Shown piece by piece: positions 46,923-59,290 of a DNA stretch of 64,000 nucleotides. Position 1 is the stretch's first letter. Every line of letters starts with the position of its first letter. This DNA is from Pestalotiopsis fici W106-1 (Eukaryota > Ascomycota > Sordariomycetes > Amphisphaeriales > Sporocadaceae), in contig NW_006917097.1 in assembly GCF_000516985.1 (NCBI RefSeq), forward strand, positions 1,860,001-1,924,000, in the 5' to 3' direction. The notes under the pieces were generated by a model. The model was given only the letters and a program-made list of their open reading frames with translations, had not been told where the DNA came from and made no database searches. The position numbers and the translations under genes are program-made.

Positions 46923-47838
46923 GAGAGAGAAGCCCGTGTTTGTGGTCCTGGCGAGAGAACAATACAAAATGGAGATTGAGATGACCCTAGAAAGTCAATG
47001 GTAATTATTTACTACCTTGGAATACATGTTCGGCAGTATAACACCCACTTGAACTCGCAAAAATGGGCTTGATGCGGCATTCATGATGATGATCTGATAT
47101 CGTCATTGTCCTGGCTCAGTTCGGAATTCAATAATTCTTGTTTTGTCCGAAACCAGAACACTCTTATAGTAAATTAAGCTGTCTGCTAGTGATTATGCAC
47201 AGCACTTTTAAGCAAGGTTACATGCGCGATCAAGTACTAGTCAGCTGGTTATTTGTTATCTCCGACCCAGAGAGATTAGCTATCGGGATGGCTTGCAGGG
47301 CGGTATTCCTTCGTTGGGATTCGCGACCACCACTTTGCGCCAGGGGCACGATACCCGAGTGAACGGACTGAAATCTCACTTTGGATTGGACAGATTTCTG
47401 GCCCAGAGGGTAGCGGCATGTTCATTTTGGGTATCTCAGGAACTTTTGAGTCACTGGCCGATGCAAGGCTAATAGGCGAGAGCAGGCAGAATTCAAAAAA
47501 GTCATCGGCACCGAGACGGTCCTGATCGTGTTACCTGGGGGCGAAACATTACAGGGTCTTGCCGCCCATGCCTAGTCGGGAAGCCCATTGCTGTGCCGCT
47601 TCCTGTCCATGGGTTCGACTTAACGAACCAGATCGGCGCCAAGCAAAGAGCTGCTGCAGGTATGATTCTCAGAGCCTCTTGTGAATTTCTTGTCACGTCT
47701 TGTTTTATCCGAGAATAAAGACGCGTCTTTTCATCTACTTGTTTATTTGCATTGCTCAAAGTCGTCTCGTCGTGATGCTTCAAGACTAAGTAGACACTTA
47801 AACGGCGCGCATCCGATATAGAACACCTCTCACTGGCG
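46923..47838. other. Intergenic region, ABCC transporter promoter
   Basis: 3' flank of the multi-TM gene followed by the promoter side of the ABC transporter gene. No gene, RNA or repeat recognised. Confidence 0.55.
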
Positions 47839-50800
47839 ATGGCTTCCGCGCAGGCTGTACTCGGCCTTCACGAGGGCTCTAGCCTAGTGACTGGCTTCCC
47901 ACACAATGTTTCCTACTTCGACTCAATTGTAGCCTTGAAGAGTCCAAAAACCACATATACTGAATCGCAATTATGGCTTCTATTGGTCCCATCAGCGCTG
48001 CTGCTTGTACTGTTTCCAGCCAGATGGTTTTACTTGCGCAAGGCAGACCTCAAAGTCTTGCCTAACAAGAGGGGCTTGCTCAAAGCTGTTCGTGATGCCT
48101 ATTGTTTTTGAACCAAGAGGTTATCCACTGACTCGTGAAACAGATATTCGCAATTTCTATTGCTGCGATACAGCTAGCTATTCTTGTCCTGAGTCTGACA
48201 ATTACACCGCGTCCCCATCAAGCTACCATCATAACCAATGCAGTAACATTCGTGGCTGCATTGGTAGTCTGCGTATTGTCATTCCTCGAACATGGCCGAT
48301 CAGTCAAGCCATCGACATTGCTCACCGTCTACCTCGTGACATCGATCGTTTGCGATAGCATCAACCTGGCCTCGGTCTATGAAGGCCATGCAGAGACGCG
48401 CACTATAGCTTTGCTCACTGCGTCAAGTGGGCTCAAAGTGATCCTGCTTGTCCTCGAAACTTTGAATAAACGATCCTACCTGAGAGAGCCGTACAGTTCC
48501 TTGCCCTTGGAGCAGACTGTGGCAGATCTCAATCGCATCTTCCTCTTTTGGATGAATCAGCAAATCTGGAAGGGCCATAAGAAACTCTTGTCTGTAGCGG
48601 ATCTGCCAAATCTAGATGACGGCATCCAGTCTCAAGGTTTGCGGGCACGCGCCGAAAAGGCTTGGGCGAAAACAGGTAGGTCGCGAATTTCAACCAAAAC
48701 GGCGGATGTTTAAAATCAAGTGGGATTAATACTTACATGACTATAGCCAAACCGGAGCATGGGAGCGAAAGTGCGTTGCCTTTGCTAAAGCTACTCGCCA
48801 GATGTCTGGGTCCCACCATGCTTGTTATAGCCATTCCCCGGCTCTTTTCGACGGTATTTCGCTTTGCACAGCCAGTTCTCATTAACCGCACTATCCAGTA
48901 CGTTGCGCAACCAGCTACAGAGTCCGAGGGCGCCCAAGACGTAACCGGCACGCAGATCATATTTGCCGCAATCATCATCTATTCGGGGACAATTGTAAGT
49001 AGTATCTATCTCCAATCCGAATGTCGCTCCAGCATGGTAACACTGTTCTAGATCAGCAACAACATTTATCAGCAAGGCGCTGGTCGAATCGAGGTCAAAA
49101 CCCGAGGTGTTTTGGTTGGACTTATCCATGCCAAATGCCTTGAGATGCGTGATGGAGTTTACGATGACGCCGCAGCAGTCACTCATATGGGCAACGATGT
49201 CGACAATGTTGATTATACTGCACGAATCTTTCAAGAAGTGTTTGGAAATGCGATTGAGGTCATTATTGGCATGTACATGCTAAGTAACCAGCTTGGATGG
49301 TGGTCGTTGACACCACTAGTCATCGTTGGCTGTAAGGACCATTGTCTTACGCAACTCAATTTTGAAGCCGAGTTTGCCTTGATTGACAAATCGACTAACC
49401 TTTCGTGTTGCAGTATCTTCACAAGTCAGCAAGTTCATCGGCTCCAGTATCGGAGGTAAAGTTATGGCCTGGATGGGTGCAAAACAGAAGCTCGTTGCCA
49501 TCACCACTTCCATGATTGATTACATCAAAAACATCAAGATGATGGGAATGGCGACAACAGTCATGACCAAGATTCATGAAGGAAGAAAAGGTGAAGTAGC
49601 CAAGGGCACTTTGTTTCGCTGGACCTTGGCCTACTTCAACTGTCTGGGTGAGTGGTCTCCATGAGAGAGACTCTAATCTGCACAATTGAATTAACGCATG
49701 GGGCTTCACTCCCTTTTCCATCTAGCATATTCCGTCACCTTGTTCTCTCCAGTCTTCACCTTGGTTTTCTACGCCGTAGATGCAAAGCTCCGAGGTCATG
49801 GCCCATTGGACCCAACACGGGCATTCACAGCCGTGGCAATCATCAGTCTCGTAGCATCCCCTGCCAACCAGCTCTTGGCTGCATATCCCCAGTTGGGGTC
49901 GATGCTTGGAACTCTTCGAAGAATCCAAGACTATCTAGTTGAGCCATCTCGCGAGGACAAACGAGTCCTAGTCGAATCTCAAAATGGCCAGACTACCGCT
50001 AATGGAGCAGGATCAGACAACACCACGAAACCCGACGTTGCCATCAGCTTCGATAATGTTAGTCTGAAGCCAGCGGCGACAGCAAAGATATGCCTTGAGG
50101 ACATTAACATCAATATTCTGCACGGGTCCTTGAATGTAATCTGTGGAGCTGTGGGCACAGGCAAGACAACTCTGGCCAGGGCGATTCTCGGCGATGTTCC
50201 GCCCGAAAAGGGCACCATAACCGTCTCGTCAAAGCGCATCGGCTACTGCGCGCAAAAGCCTTGGCTTATCAATGCCAGCATCAAGAACATTGTTTGTGGG
50301 CCTATTCCGGACTCGGAGATTGACGAGGAATGGTACAACACTGTCATTTATGCTTGCGGGCTGGTCGAAGATATCGAAAACTTCAAGGGCGACAAAGCGA
50401 CCGTCGGTAGCCGTGGAGTCACGCTATCTGGAGGTCAGAGACAACGAGTGGTGGGTTGAAACTTCTGAAGGATGAAGAAGACCGTGACTAACAGTGCCTG
50501 TGTAGGCAATCGCGAGAGCTGTATATGCACGACCAAGCATCATCATTCTTGATGATGTTCTCTCTGCTTTGGACGCAAAGACCGAGGCGCACGTGGCTGA
50601 GCAGCTCCTTGGAAAGAAGGGAGTATTCCAGAAACTCGGTACCACCGTTGTTCTAATCACTCATGCCTGTAGGTTTAGATGCTGGCAGATTTCATGTTGT
50701 ATGTACTTACTTGTCGGTTAGCGCAACACCTTCCACTGGCCGACCACATCATCGTTTTGGCAGAGTCCAAGGTGGCCGAGCAGGGCTCCTGGACCCAGCT

Positions 50801-53371
50801 GCGCTCGTCTACAGGTTACGTGAGCCAGCTGGAGGTCAAGGAAGCAAGCTCATCTTCCGCCCAAGACGCGGCTGCTGAAAAGCCGACGACTGTTCCCGGC
50901 ACCACGCCGCCTTCTGGTACCGATCTGATGGATCTTACAAGACGCACGGGCGATATTTCTGTGTATTGTATGTCCCAAACTCTTCATCAGCTTGTGTTTT
51001 CTTTTTCTGCATGTTTGCTCACGTTATTTAGGGTACTACCTCAAGAGCGCCGGGCTCACAACCGTTGGTCTATTCCTAGGGTTCAACATTGCCTTTGGAG
51101 TAACATCAGCGGCCTCGCCATACATTCTCAGAGCGTGGTCCGAATCCGATGGGCAAGATACATGGTTCTACATTGGCATGTACAGTCTTTCAGCGATCCT
51201 GGGAATGTGTTTTATTGCTGGCGTGATAGTGTATGTCCCTTGACCATATTCCCAGAAACACATTGTCTAAGCTAATAATACGTGACGCAGGTCCAACTTC
51301 ATATATCTCAATGCAAACGCTGGTGTAGTTCTTCACTACAAGCTGCTCAAGACCATTATGAGGTTCGATACCATAGATGTAGCTACGGATTATAAGGCTA
51401 GCTGACCCCAAAATGCAGGGCTCCCCTTTCTTATTTCTCCAGCACCGAGACTGGCACGATCGTCAACCGGTAAGTACCAAAGCCTGCTTCGAGTCATATT
51501 CTCGTCTGATGAACCTTTCAAAGCTTCACCCAAGATATCGGTTATGTTGACAGCAACTTGCCATTTGCTCTTCTCGTCGTTGTTCTGCGTAAGTGAAGAC
51601 CATCTAATCCCCAAAGCCGCCGCTACAGACGTCACTAACATTACACAATAGAGCTGGTTCGACTCTTGTCTCAATTGATACTGATGTTCATCATGCAGGC
51701 GGTCACCCTCGTGTGCGGCCCGCCGCTTGTATTGGTGCTCTATGTCATTCAGAAATTCTACCTTCATACGTCCAGACAGCTTCGGTTTCTCGATCTCGAG
51801 TCGAGAGCAGTGGTTTATGCAAATTTCCTTGAAACGGTTTGTCCACCCCCTGAATCTTAACCCTTTCCACCATGGACTCTCCAACGGGAACTGATTGCGG
51901 TGATTTTCTTTTTTTAGCTGGAGGGGATTTCTGTCATTAGGTCATTTGGGTGGCAGGATCAGGCAATCGCTCAAAACATCGAGAAGCTGGACATTTCTCA
52001 GACGCCTCACTATGTCATGGTCATGATACAGGTGTGGCTCATCCTCGTCCTTGATTTCGTGGTTGCTGCAATTGCCATTGTCGTCATTTCCTCCGCAGTG
52101 GCGCTGCGTTCTTCCACTACTGGTGGTCAAATTGGTGTTTCCCTGAATATCATCATGTAAGTTTTTGAAAAATTATGTCTTGCTTCATCTCTTTCACGTT
52201 GGAGACTCTATTTGTTTGGGAATTGTATACTGATATTTTCCCAATTAGGATGCTTAATCTCGCAGTTGTTCGTCTCATGGAGCAATGGACGCAACTAGAG
52301 ACATCAATGGGTGCGATTTCTCGTATCAAGACGCTGGAAGAGACCTTGGCCCCGGAGGACCAGGAATCTGAGGATTTCGAGCCGCCTGAGGAGTGGCCAG
52401 AGAAGGGGGCCATTGAGTTCCGCGATGTGACTGCTGCTTACAAGTAAGTCCGCACGGGTTGATATTCGCCTCATAAGAGCTAACCATCAAATGAAGCCCT
52501 GAAGCGATTGCCTTGAAAGGTATCTCAGTGAGCATATCGCCAGGCCAGAAAGTTGGTATTTGTGGTCGTACAGGAAGGTAAGTTTGAGAGTATATTCCGC
52601 GTCTTGGGTGTCGCATCGCTGACAAGAATATTTTAAAGTGGAAAGTCGACTCTGCTTCTATCTCTGGTTCGTCTCATTGAACTCGAATCTGGAACAATTT
52701 TTATCGACGGCCTCGATATCACCACCATTGCCAGAGAAACAGTCCGCAGCCGGCTCATCGCCATTCCGCAAGAGACTTTTGTCCTCAATGACAGCATTCG
52801 CCTCAACATTGATCCATCGGGCCACGCAACCGATGACGAAATCGTCGCCGTTCTGGACAAGGTGCAGCTCTGGAACGTGATCAAGTCCCGGGGCGAGGAG
52901 GACGGCAGCAACGGCAACGCTGAGAGCGCGGACGCAGCGGACGCAGCGGACGCAGCCAAGAAAAAGGAAGAGACCGATCCCCTCGATGCTCCGCTCAAGT
53001 CCTCGCCCTTTTCGCATGGCCAATTCCAGCTCTTTGGGCTGGCGCGTGCATTGCTGCTCAAGTCCCGATCTACCATTCTGGTGCTCGACGAGGCCACGAG
53101 CAACGTGGACGCCAAGACAGATGAGCTGATGCAGCGCATTATCCGTGAGGAGTTCTCGCATCATACCATATTGAGTATCGCGCACAGGCTCGACACGATT
53201 CGTGATGCAGATGTCATCATTGTGCTAAACAAGGGCAAGATTGTCGAGGTCGGGGCGCCCGACGACCTCTTGTCCAAGGAGGCAAAAGTAGGCAAAGGCA
53301 GCGAGGAGAACGGAGCAGTTGAGGAGGCCGAGAAGGCATGGTTTAAAGAGCTATGGGATGGAACGCATTGA
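47839..53371 (+). CDS. ABC transporter, ABCC (MRP) subfamily
   Basis: Seventeen phase-consistent exons give 1498 aa: 47839-48087, 48144-48675, 48747-48994, 49052-49331, 49414-49647, 49726-50450, 50506-50668, 50722-50967, 51032-51230, 51291-51362, 51419-51469, 51524-51588, 51652-51836, 51918-52156, 52249-52443, 52497-52577, 52639-53371. Order: N-terminal TMD0 helices, TMD1, NBD1, TMD2, NBD2. NBD1 has Walker A GAVGTGKT, signature LSGGQRQRV and Walker B IIILDD, the Asp variant usual in ABCC NBD1. NBD2 has Walker A GRTGSGKS, Walker B ILVLDEATS and a divergent signature FSHGQFQ. An acidic Ala/Asp insert with a ninefold-coded repeat precedes that signature. MRPs export glutathione conjugates, drugs and metabolites at plasma or vacuolar membranes. 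Substrate unknown. Confidence 0.94.
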
Positions 53372-54174
53372 GATTGGTATCATGTGTATTCGCTCAGCTG
53401 GGAAAAATTAAGATTGCCTTTGCTATCGAGGTCCAAAGGAGTAAGAGAAGGAACAGGGAGGGGAAAAAAAGATTTCGAGTTTTGTTTTTTGAGATTTGAA
53501 CGCAAGACTTTCACATTTAAGAAGGATATTTTTGATTTTCAACCATTCAACCACTTGGTCTCTTTTCGATTGCCCGAAGGCGAAGGGACGTCGTTTGTTT
53601 GATCTTATATGGTCTGGGCCAGGTTGTATTTTCGCCTGGCCGAGCAACCGGCAAGACACCAGTTTTTTTGTCAAAAGTAGTGCGTTTGCTACAGCAACAA
53701 CATGAGCTGTGCGACCAGTTTTTGAGCTCTACAGCTCCTATCGGTTGCGTGAAGTGTTGATAGAGCTCCTGAATTCCAGTGGCATTACTGTCGTAGGTGT
53801 TAATTGGTAGCTGCACTTCTCCGAGAGAATTAGATCACTCAGTAGGAGTCCTCATATGTCCATCACATCGACTTCTCCTACACTGGGCACGGTTATCTAG
53901 AATGAATTCATTTGTCTGCTAGTCTTTCAGGCGATTTATGAGCCCCCAAAGAAGGAAAGAAGCTAATATGCTAAATCTTGTCCCGTATCTCGTGAACAAA
54001 ATACCCATTTTTTTCATCTGCCCGGAAATTCTCTGGAGCTTTCTGAGAGTGAAAATGAAATGAAAGCCATCCCACCCATAGGTGTGGCAAAGAAAGAAAG
54101 CCTGATCCCAAACCTGAGCTCATGTATAGAAAAAAGGAAGGTGATATGGTAAAATGAATCACAATGCGTCCCGG
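53372..54174. other. Convergent intergenic region
   Basis: 3' flanks of the ABC transporter (+) and KAR5 (-) genes. Short overlapping frames only; no gene supported. Confidence 0.6.
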
Positions 54175-55902
54175 CTATGCTGTGCCATTATCATAAGTTG
54201 GTGTTGTGTGGGTGGACATGAAGAACGTTGCAGGGACCATCGCGCTGAAGAAGTCCTGTTTGAAGGTTGAGAACTGGACTAAAGAAAGCGATTGAGCTGA
54301 TGATACCACAAATCCCATGATCTCGCCTATTCTTGGATTAGCTGGAAAGTTTGCTCAGGGAGTATGTTATTTATTTACCTAGTGCCACCAAGGCAAGATT
54401 GCGGGCTGCAGAAGGAGCAAGGCCATATGATCCCATGACTAAAGACGCCGCTGGACACCAAACGTACGGCCACCATGAAGCGACTGAAGATTGTCTCGCA
54501 AAAGTGTCACCAATTGTGGATGCAGATGATGCAGTGACCTCTAGGGTGTCAAGAATCTCCTGTGTCATATTCTGCGCCCCTTGTAGAAGATGTGTATGTT
54601 GGTCGTACTTCCCGGTAAGGATCTCCGTAACGTCAATGAGACGTACCATACCCTACCAAGATATCAGCATCTTCATTACAGACGAAAAGAAGAGCCCAAT
54701 TTACCTCTTCTAGGTGAGCTTGTCGATACTCCAATTCAGCACTCTGACGGTGTGCAAGGTCAATCTGATTCTGCAGCGAGGAAGCAGAGGCGACAGCAGT
54801 ATTCATTGCTGTCAAGAACACGGAAAACTCCGAGTTCGTCCTCTCAGAGATGATGCTGATTGACTTTTCATGGGCACTTGCGGCTTCGGCAATGGTCGAA
54901 AGGACAGTCTCAAGCAGAATCTCCAGGGCTCGCTGCAAATTTGCTGCGCTGTTCATGCCTGCGTCAACTGTATCTGCTGATCGCTGTTGAGAACATCAGT
55001 TCAATTCCTCTGTGGCTTTATCGATAAGTAATTGCATACCTGTAGAGCCGAGGCCAAATCAACTGTCATGATACTGTCAATATCATGAAGACCAGCGCTG
55101 ATGCGATCCAATTTGGGCGAGAGTTGCTCCAGACGGCCGTCAGTGGCTCGGAACTTGTGTTCCAAATCAGCCATTCGCTTTTCAACTTGCTGTTCAACGC
55201 CTTCTGCCATTCCATTCATGATCTTTGCAACACGTTGGAAAATACGAATGTGCTCGGCTATGATATATCAGCAGTGAATGAATGAAACACAATGTTTACT
55301 TACAGACCTTTTTCATTCTCTGCTCGAGCTGCCTCACAGAATCTTAGAGCCTTGTGACGATAGCTGATCCAAGTGTTCCATCCAGAATCTGAAGCTCCCA
55401 GGCCAGACAGGCAGCGATCGATCTCCTTTGAGCTGACGTGTAGATGGGCTGAATCTCCTAGAGAGAGTTGTCGCAGTGTTGGCTCGCGGAAATTTTCGCA
55501 TTCTGTAGGTATGATGAAGCTACCACGCTCAAGATCACAGATTGCCAAGCTAGCGGCATAAGCATCGACAAAGTCTCGAATTTGTCTGCCACTGTCGGTC
55601 AGAATAGTCGCCTCGTCTTTGCCATCGAGAACCTGGCAATTGTCGACGAGGAGTCGAGCTGCCGTACGGTGGCAGGCGGGCTCCGACTCGAGTTGTTGGA
55701 GCTCTCGAAGAGCAATTTCATACACCGTCATAGGGTTGCGTACGGCGTTTGGCTGTCGGGTAGTGTCGTAATGGAATCGTGTCTGGAGACTGTCGTGACT
55801 CTGCGAGCTGACCTTGGGCTGACCTCGCCAGCCAAAAGCTGCGGCGACATGCGAGCCAGCAAGCACCAGCAGAGCAATGAATACTGGGCCTGGAACCATC
55901 AT
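54175..55902 (-). CDS. KAR5: Nuclear fusion protein KAR5/Tht1-like
   Basis: Predicted 505-aa ER/nuclear-envelope glycoprotein needed for nuclear membrane fusion during karyogamy. Five exons: 55902-55308, 55257-55040, 54983-54705, 54652-54379, 54326-54175. Residues 1-22 form a signal peptide (MMVPGPVFIALLVLAGSHVA). The luminal cysteine-rich domain includes ALRELQQLESEPACHRTAARLL and CENFREPTLRQLSLG. Long coiled coils follow (QQVEKRMADLEHKFRATDG and the SLQNQIDLAHRQSAELEYRQ region). The C-terminus has two or three hydrophobic helices around WWPYVWCPAASLVM, ARNLALVALGG and GFVVSS. The first intron uses a weak GTCTGT donor, the only choice that keeps the frame. An in-frame ATG at 55992 exists, but starting there would bury the signal peptide. 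Confidence 0.85.
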
Positions 55903-56931
55903 GCACCGGTTGTTGATATATGTCGCTTTGATGTTCAGGATTTGAATGTGGGAAAGTCGTGGGATGCAGAGTGTTAGGTTGTTGAGGTGCACATTGAAGT
56001 TGCGGAAGAATTGCTTTGCGTAAGAATTACGATCAAGTGCCGTAGGGAGGAAATGGGATGGAAAATTGAAACTTCTGTGGGAAGCAGTGAAAGAAAGAAA
56101 AAAAGAAGCATTAAAATTGGAAAGAGCAGAAAGGTGATTGTGAAAGATTGGAAGGAGCCATCGGACTTGTTGCTTGTGTGCGTATTCAAAATGCGGAATG
56201 TCTTAAACCGACTGAACAATCGGGGACTCTGGCCAAAGCTACTTGATTGTAGGAATGCGAAAATATGATACAAAAACGGGAATATCATTGTCCTTACTGA
56301 AGCAGCGCAGAAAGGAAGAGTCGTGTCCCATTCGGACAGTTGCTAACTGTTCTTGCTCTTGGATTGGACAATCCAACTAGCACTATAATCAGTCCATTCC
56401 CACTTTGAAGAGTTTCGCCAGGTAGGAGAGTCACCATGAAAACCACGAGTCTGTTGCCGTTGTATCAATGGTCTCACTTATGTGAGTGATGTGAGTGGTT
56501 ATACATTCTGTAAAAAGACGGATCGATATCAGAGAGATGCCTCTGCTCTTTCATCGATTCTCAGTCAGGGGAGGACAAATGGGTCAAATAATGAACTTAT
56601 TCATTTCCAATCAAACGCATTGAGATAATCTTTTGACAGAACTCATTGAATTCTAGAATCCATTTCGATGCTATGAAATTGTATGCTGTAGATGAATCCA
56701 GGGCTGTCTGACGTTGTTCTCCCACATTATGTCGCGCCTTCTTGGATGAAATAGGATGACCTCGCGTTCACGTTCGCATAGGTAATTTAGTGGGTCCTCA
56801 ATCGCCAAGTCACATGACATTGCTAGCATTTTTTGGAAGGCATTCGACTTGGGAGCTTCAACACCATCACCACTTTGCGACGCAGCGATTGAGCCCACAA
56901 ATCCCGGTCCAATCGCCCCATATCGACAGTC
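55903..56931. other. Divergent intergenic region (KAR5 / uL6m)
   Basis: About 1 kb between two divergent start codons; holds both promoters. Nothing else recognised. Confidence 0.6.
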
Positions 56932-57735
56932 ATGCTGGGGCCCAGTAGGAATCGCCTCGCCACGGCGGCGCTGCAGTCGACATCGTCGTCGTTGTCGGCA
57001 AGCTCAGTCACCCTGCCGAGCTTCCTCGTACCCGCCTTCCACAATGCTGCCACGCCAGCCGCTGTAGCACCGCAACAGCAGCAGCAGAGGCGGCAGTTTT
57101 CCCAGACGACCGCACGGCCGTCCAAGCTAGGGCGGACCCCGATCTCGATACCGCCGGGCGTCGAGCTCGTCATTGGCGAGCCGCGCATCCAAAAGGACCC
57201 AACCACGTACCTGCGCATCCCCAAGCGGACAGCCACGGTAACGGGTCCCTTGGGCTCTCTCAACCTCGATATCCCGCCGTACCTCGAGGTTACTCAGGAC
57301 CCTGTCGACCGCAAAGTCGTCCTCGCGATCCAGGATCGCGAGCAGAAGCAGCAGATGGAGATGTGGGGCACGACTTGGGCGTACCTGCAGCGACACATCA
57401 TTGGTGTCTCCGAAGGCCACACGGCCATCCTGCGCCTTGTCGGTGTTGGTTATCGTGCCAGCATCGAGGAGCGTCCCAACAAGGCCGAATACCCGGGCCA
57501 GAAGTTTGTCTGCGTCAAGCTCGGTTTCACACACCCCGTGGAGGAGCCTGTGCCCAAGGGTATGAAGGCTAGCACGCCACAGCCGACAAGAATTCTGCTA
57601 GAGGGCATCAACCGCGAGGAGGTTATGAGTTTTGCTGCGAGGATTAGGAGATGGAGGCGTCCGGAACCTTACAAGGGCAAGGGTATCTTTGTCAACGACG
57701 AGACGATCAAGCTGAAGCAGAAGAAGATCAAATAG
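56932..57735 (+). CDS. MRPL6: Mitochondrial large ribosomal subunit protein uL6m
   Basis: Intronless 267-aa nuclear-encoded protein of the mitochondrial 54S subunit. The first 60 residues are rich in Ser, Ala and Arg with a short polyglutamine (PQQQQQRR) and a typical presequence cleavage region (RRQFSQTTA). The body has both uL6 domains: VTGPLGSLNLDIPPYLEV, ILRLVGVGYRA, FVCVKLGFTHPVEEPVP, and the diagnostic C-terminal RRWRRPEPYKGKGIF. It binds the rRNA stalk base region beside the factor-binding site in known ribosomes. It converges with the nucleotidase gene (262 bp between stops), a compact core-gene arrangement. Confidence 0.96.
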   Translation: MLGPSRNRLATAALQSTSSSLSASSVTLPSFLVPAFHNAATPAAVAPQQQQQRRQFSQTTARPSKLGRTPISIPPGVELVIGEPRIQKDPTTYLRIPKRTATVTGPLGSLNLDIPPYLEVTQDPVDRKVVLAIQDREQKQQMEMWGTTWAYLQRHIIGVSEGHTAILRLVGVGYRASIEERPNKAEYPGQKFVCVKLGFTHPVEEPVPKGMKASTPQPTRILLEGINREEVMSFAARIRRWRRPEPYKGKGIFVNDETIKLKQKKIK

Positions 57736-57997
57736 ACGGGCTATTACCATGTGCGAGAAGATGCCAGTTGTTCCAAACAACATTGCATTGTCTGTATACA
57801 CCAGGCTCAGATGCCTGGGTCGGCAACGCGACAAAAATCATGTACACTATTTGGTATGGGATGTCAGGAGTACCCGACCAAAAATCAAGATCTATGCAGT
57901 GTATTCTCTCTATGTATACATATGTACTACCTTTCACTATTTAACGACCAAAAACGCCATTGAATTCGTCTGGCCCGATTGTCGTATCCATTTGCAA

Positions 57998-59290
57998 TTA
58001 AACCTTGAGAACCTCCTGCACAGCCTTGAGGACCTGTGCATGAGTAGCGGCCGGAGCAGCAACAACACCCTTGTTGTTCGCCAGTGTCCTTCCGACCTTG
58101 AAATCCAGCCTCTTGCCATGAACGTCCGTGACGGCACCACCTGCTTCTCTAACAATAAGATCGCCGGCGGCATGGTCCCAAATCTTCTCTTGGTAAGTCT
58201 TGCTTGTCGGCAGTCTGAGGTAAATGTCGCCAGCACCTCTAGCAATGCTAGCATATTTGGCTTGGCTGTCCATTCTGACCGAAGGGTTGGTAATGCCCAG
58301 CTTCGCGGCAATATCGGCTTGGTCGCCGTGCGACGAGTGGCCAGCCTCGACAGACTCACAGAAAGTGGCGGCTGCGATATCGGTGATGGGGCGCATGCTG
58401 ATGCTGCGCTCCTTCTCCAGTCCAGCAGTAGAAAGAGGGCGCGAGGTGGCGCCCTGGCCAAGCACGGCAGAGAAAATGACACCTCGGCCTTCATCAGTGG
58501 CATCCTTGCCAATGTCGGCGGTCAATGGAGCAGAGTCGTCGACTGGCAGGTTGGGGCAGCCCAGAACGCCAACAGTGACCTCACCATCAACCATGAGGGC
58601 GAGACACACAGCGTACTGGCCTCCTCTCAAGAAACCCTTGGTGCCGTCAATGGGGTCAATGGCCCATATTCTGCCGGAAGCGCCGCCCTTGGAGTTACCA
58701 TAGTCGATAAAGGTCAGCATATCCTCGTCGGTCTTGACCTCTCCGCCTAGGATCTTCTCGGCGCCGGCATCGTCAAGCTTGGTAGACTTGACCAGGTCCC
58801 AAACGGTCTTTCTGAGCTCCGAGTTCTCTTTGAGACCAGCGGCCTCCTCTTCGGCTACAATCTCGTCGTCGGGGAAGCTGGCCTTGAGCGCGGCAATGAT
58901 CAGAGCCTGCGCGCCAAAGTCACCAATTGTGACGGGAGACTTGTCATTCTTGTCGACGGTGCCCTTGGCCTTCTCGTGAAAGACGCGCTTGGTGAGGATG
59001 GTGGCCCGCTGCACTGCCAATTGGGCAACCTCGAGTTCCTTTGCGTAAGACATATTTTTGGTAGTTGCGCTGGTGATGCTGCTGCTGCTACTACTGCCCG
59101 TGAGTTTGGAAAAGAAAGAACCCATCGTCGTAGAGGTGCGGGGGGTAAAATGTGTGGATAGCAGCTCAAGGCGGGGCACTGCGCGGGCTAGGAGGAACGC
59201 CAGGATGACGACAAGAAGTGAAGAGAAGAGCAGCAGAAGTGCTCTTCCCTTCTTATTCCAGAGACGAGCAATCCAATCTGGGAGTCTCAT
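57998..59290 (-). CDS. MET22: 3'(2'),5'-bisphosphate nucleotidase with N-terminal membrane extension
   Basis: Hydrolyses PAP (adenosine 3',5'-bisphosphate), a by-product of sulphate assimilation; the yeast enzyme (Met22/Hal2) is a target of Li+ and Na+. The intronless frame from 59290 encodes 430 aa. The catalytic part, starting at MSYAKELEVAQ (Met80, position 59053), is 351 aa, the normal family length. Motifs: SPVTIGDFGAQ, the EEE metal site, AIDPIDGTKGFLRGG and KIWDHAAGDLIVREAGG of the inositol-monophosphatase superfamily. Ahead of Met80 lie MRLPDWIARLW, a clear transmembrane helix (about residues 17-35, LLLLFSSLLVVILAFLLA) and a Ser-rich spacer. Either the long form is membrane-bound or translation starts at Met80; both may occur. 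A further in-frame ATG lies at 59377. Confidence 0.9.
   Translation of the reverse strand: MRLPDWIARLWNKKGRALLLLFSSLLVVILAFLLARAVPRLELLSTHFTPRTSTTMGSFFSKLTGSSSSSSITSATTKNMSYAKELEVAQLAVQRATILTKRVFHEKAKGTVDKNDKSPVTIGDFGAQALIIAALKASFPDDEIVAEEEAAGLKENSELRKTVWDLVKSTKLDDAGAEKILGGEVKTDEDMLTFIDYGNSKGGASGRIWAIDPIDGTKGFLRGGQYAVCLALMVDGEVTVGVLGCPNLPVDDSAPLTADIGKDATDEGRGVIFSAVLGQGATSRPLSTAGLEKERSISMRPITDIAAATFCESVEAGHSSHGDQADIAAKLGITNPSVRMDSQAKYASIARGAGDIYLRLPTSKTYQEKIWDHAAGDLIVREAGGAVTDVHGKRLDFKVGRTLANNKGVVAAPAATHAQVLKAVQEVLKV

Noticed and set aside
57749..58750. 333-codon plus-strand open frame
   Set aside because: Antisense to the bisphosphate nucleotidase, whose catalytic motifs are unmistakable on the other strand.
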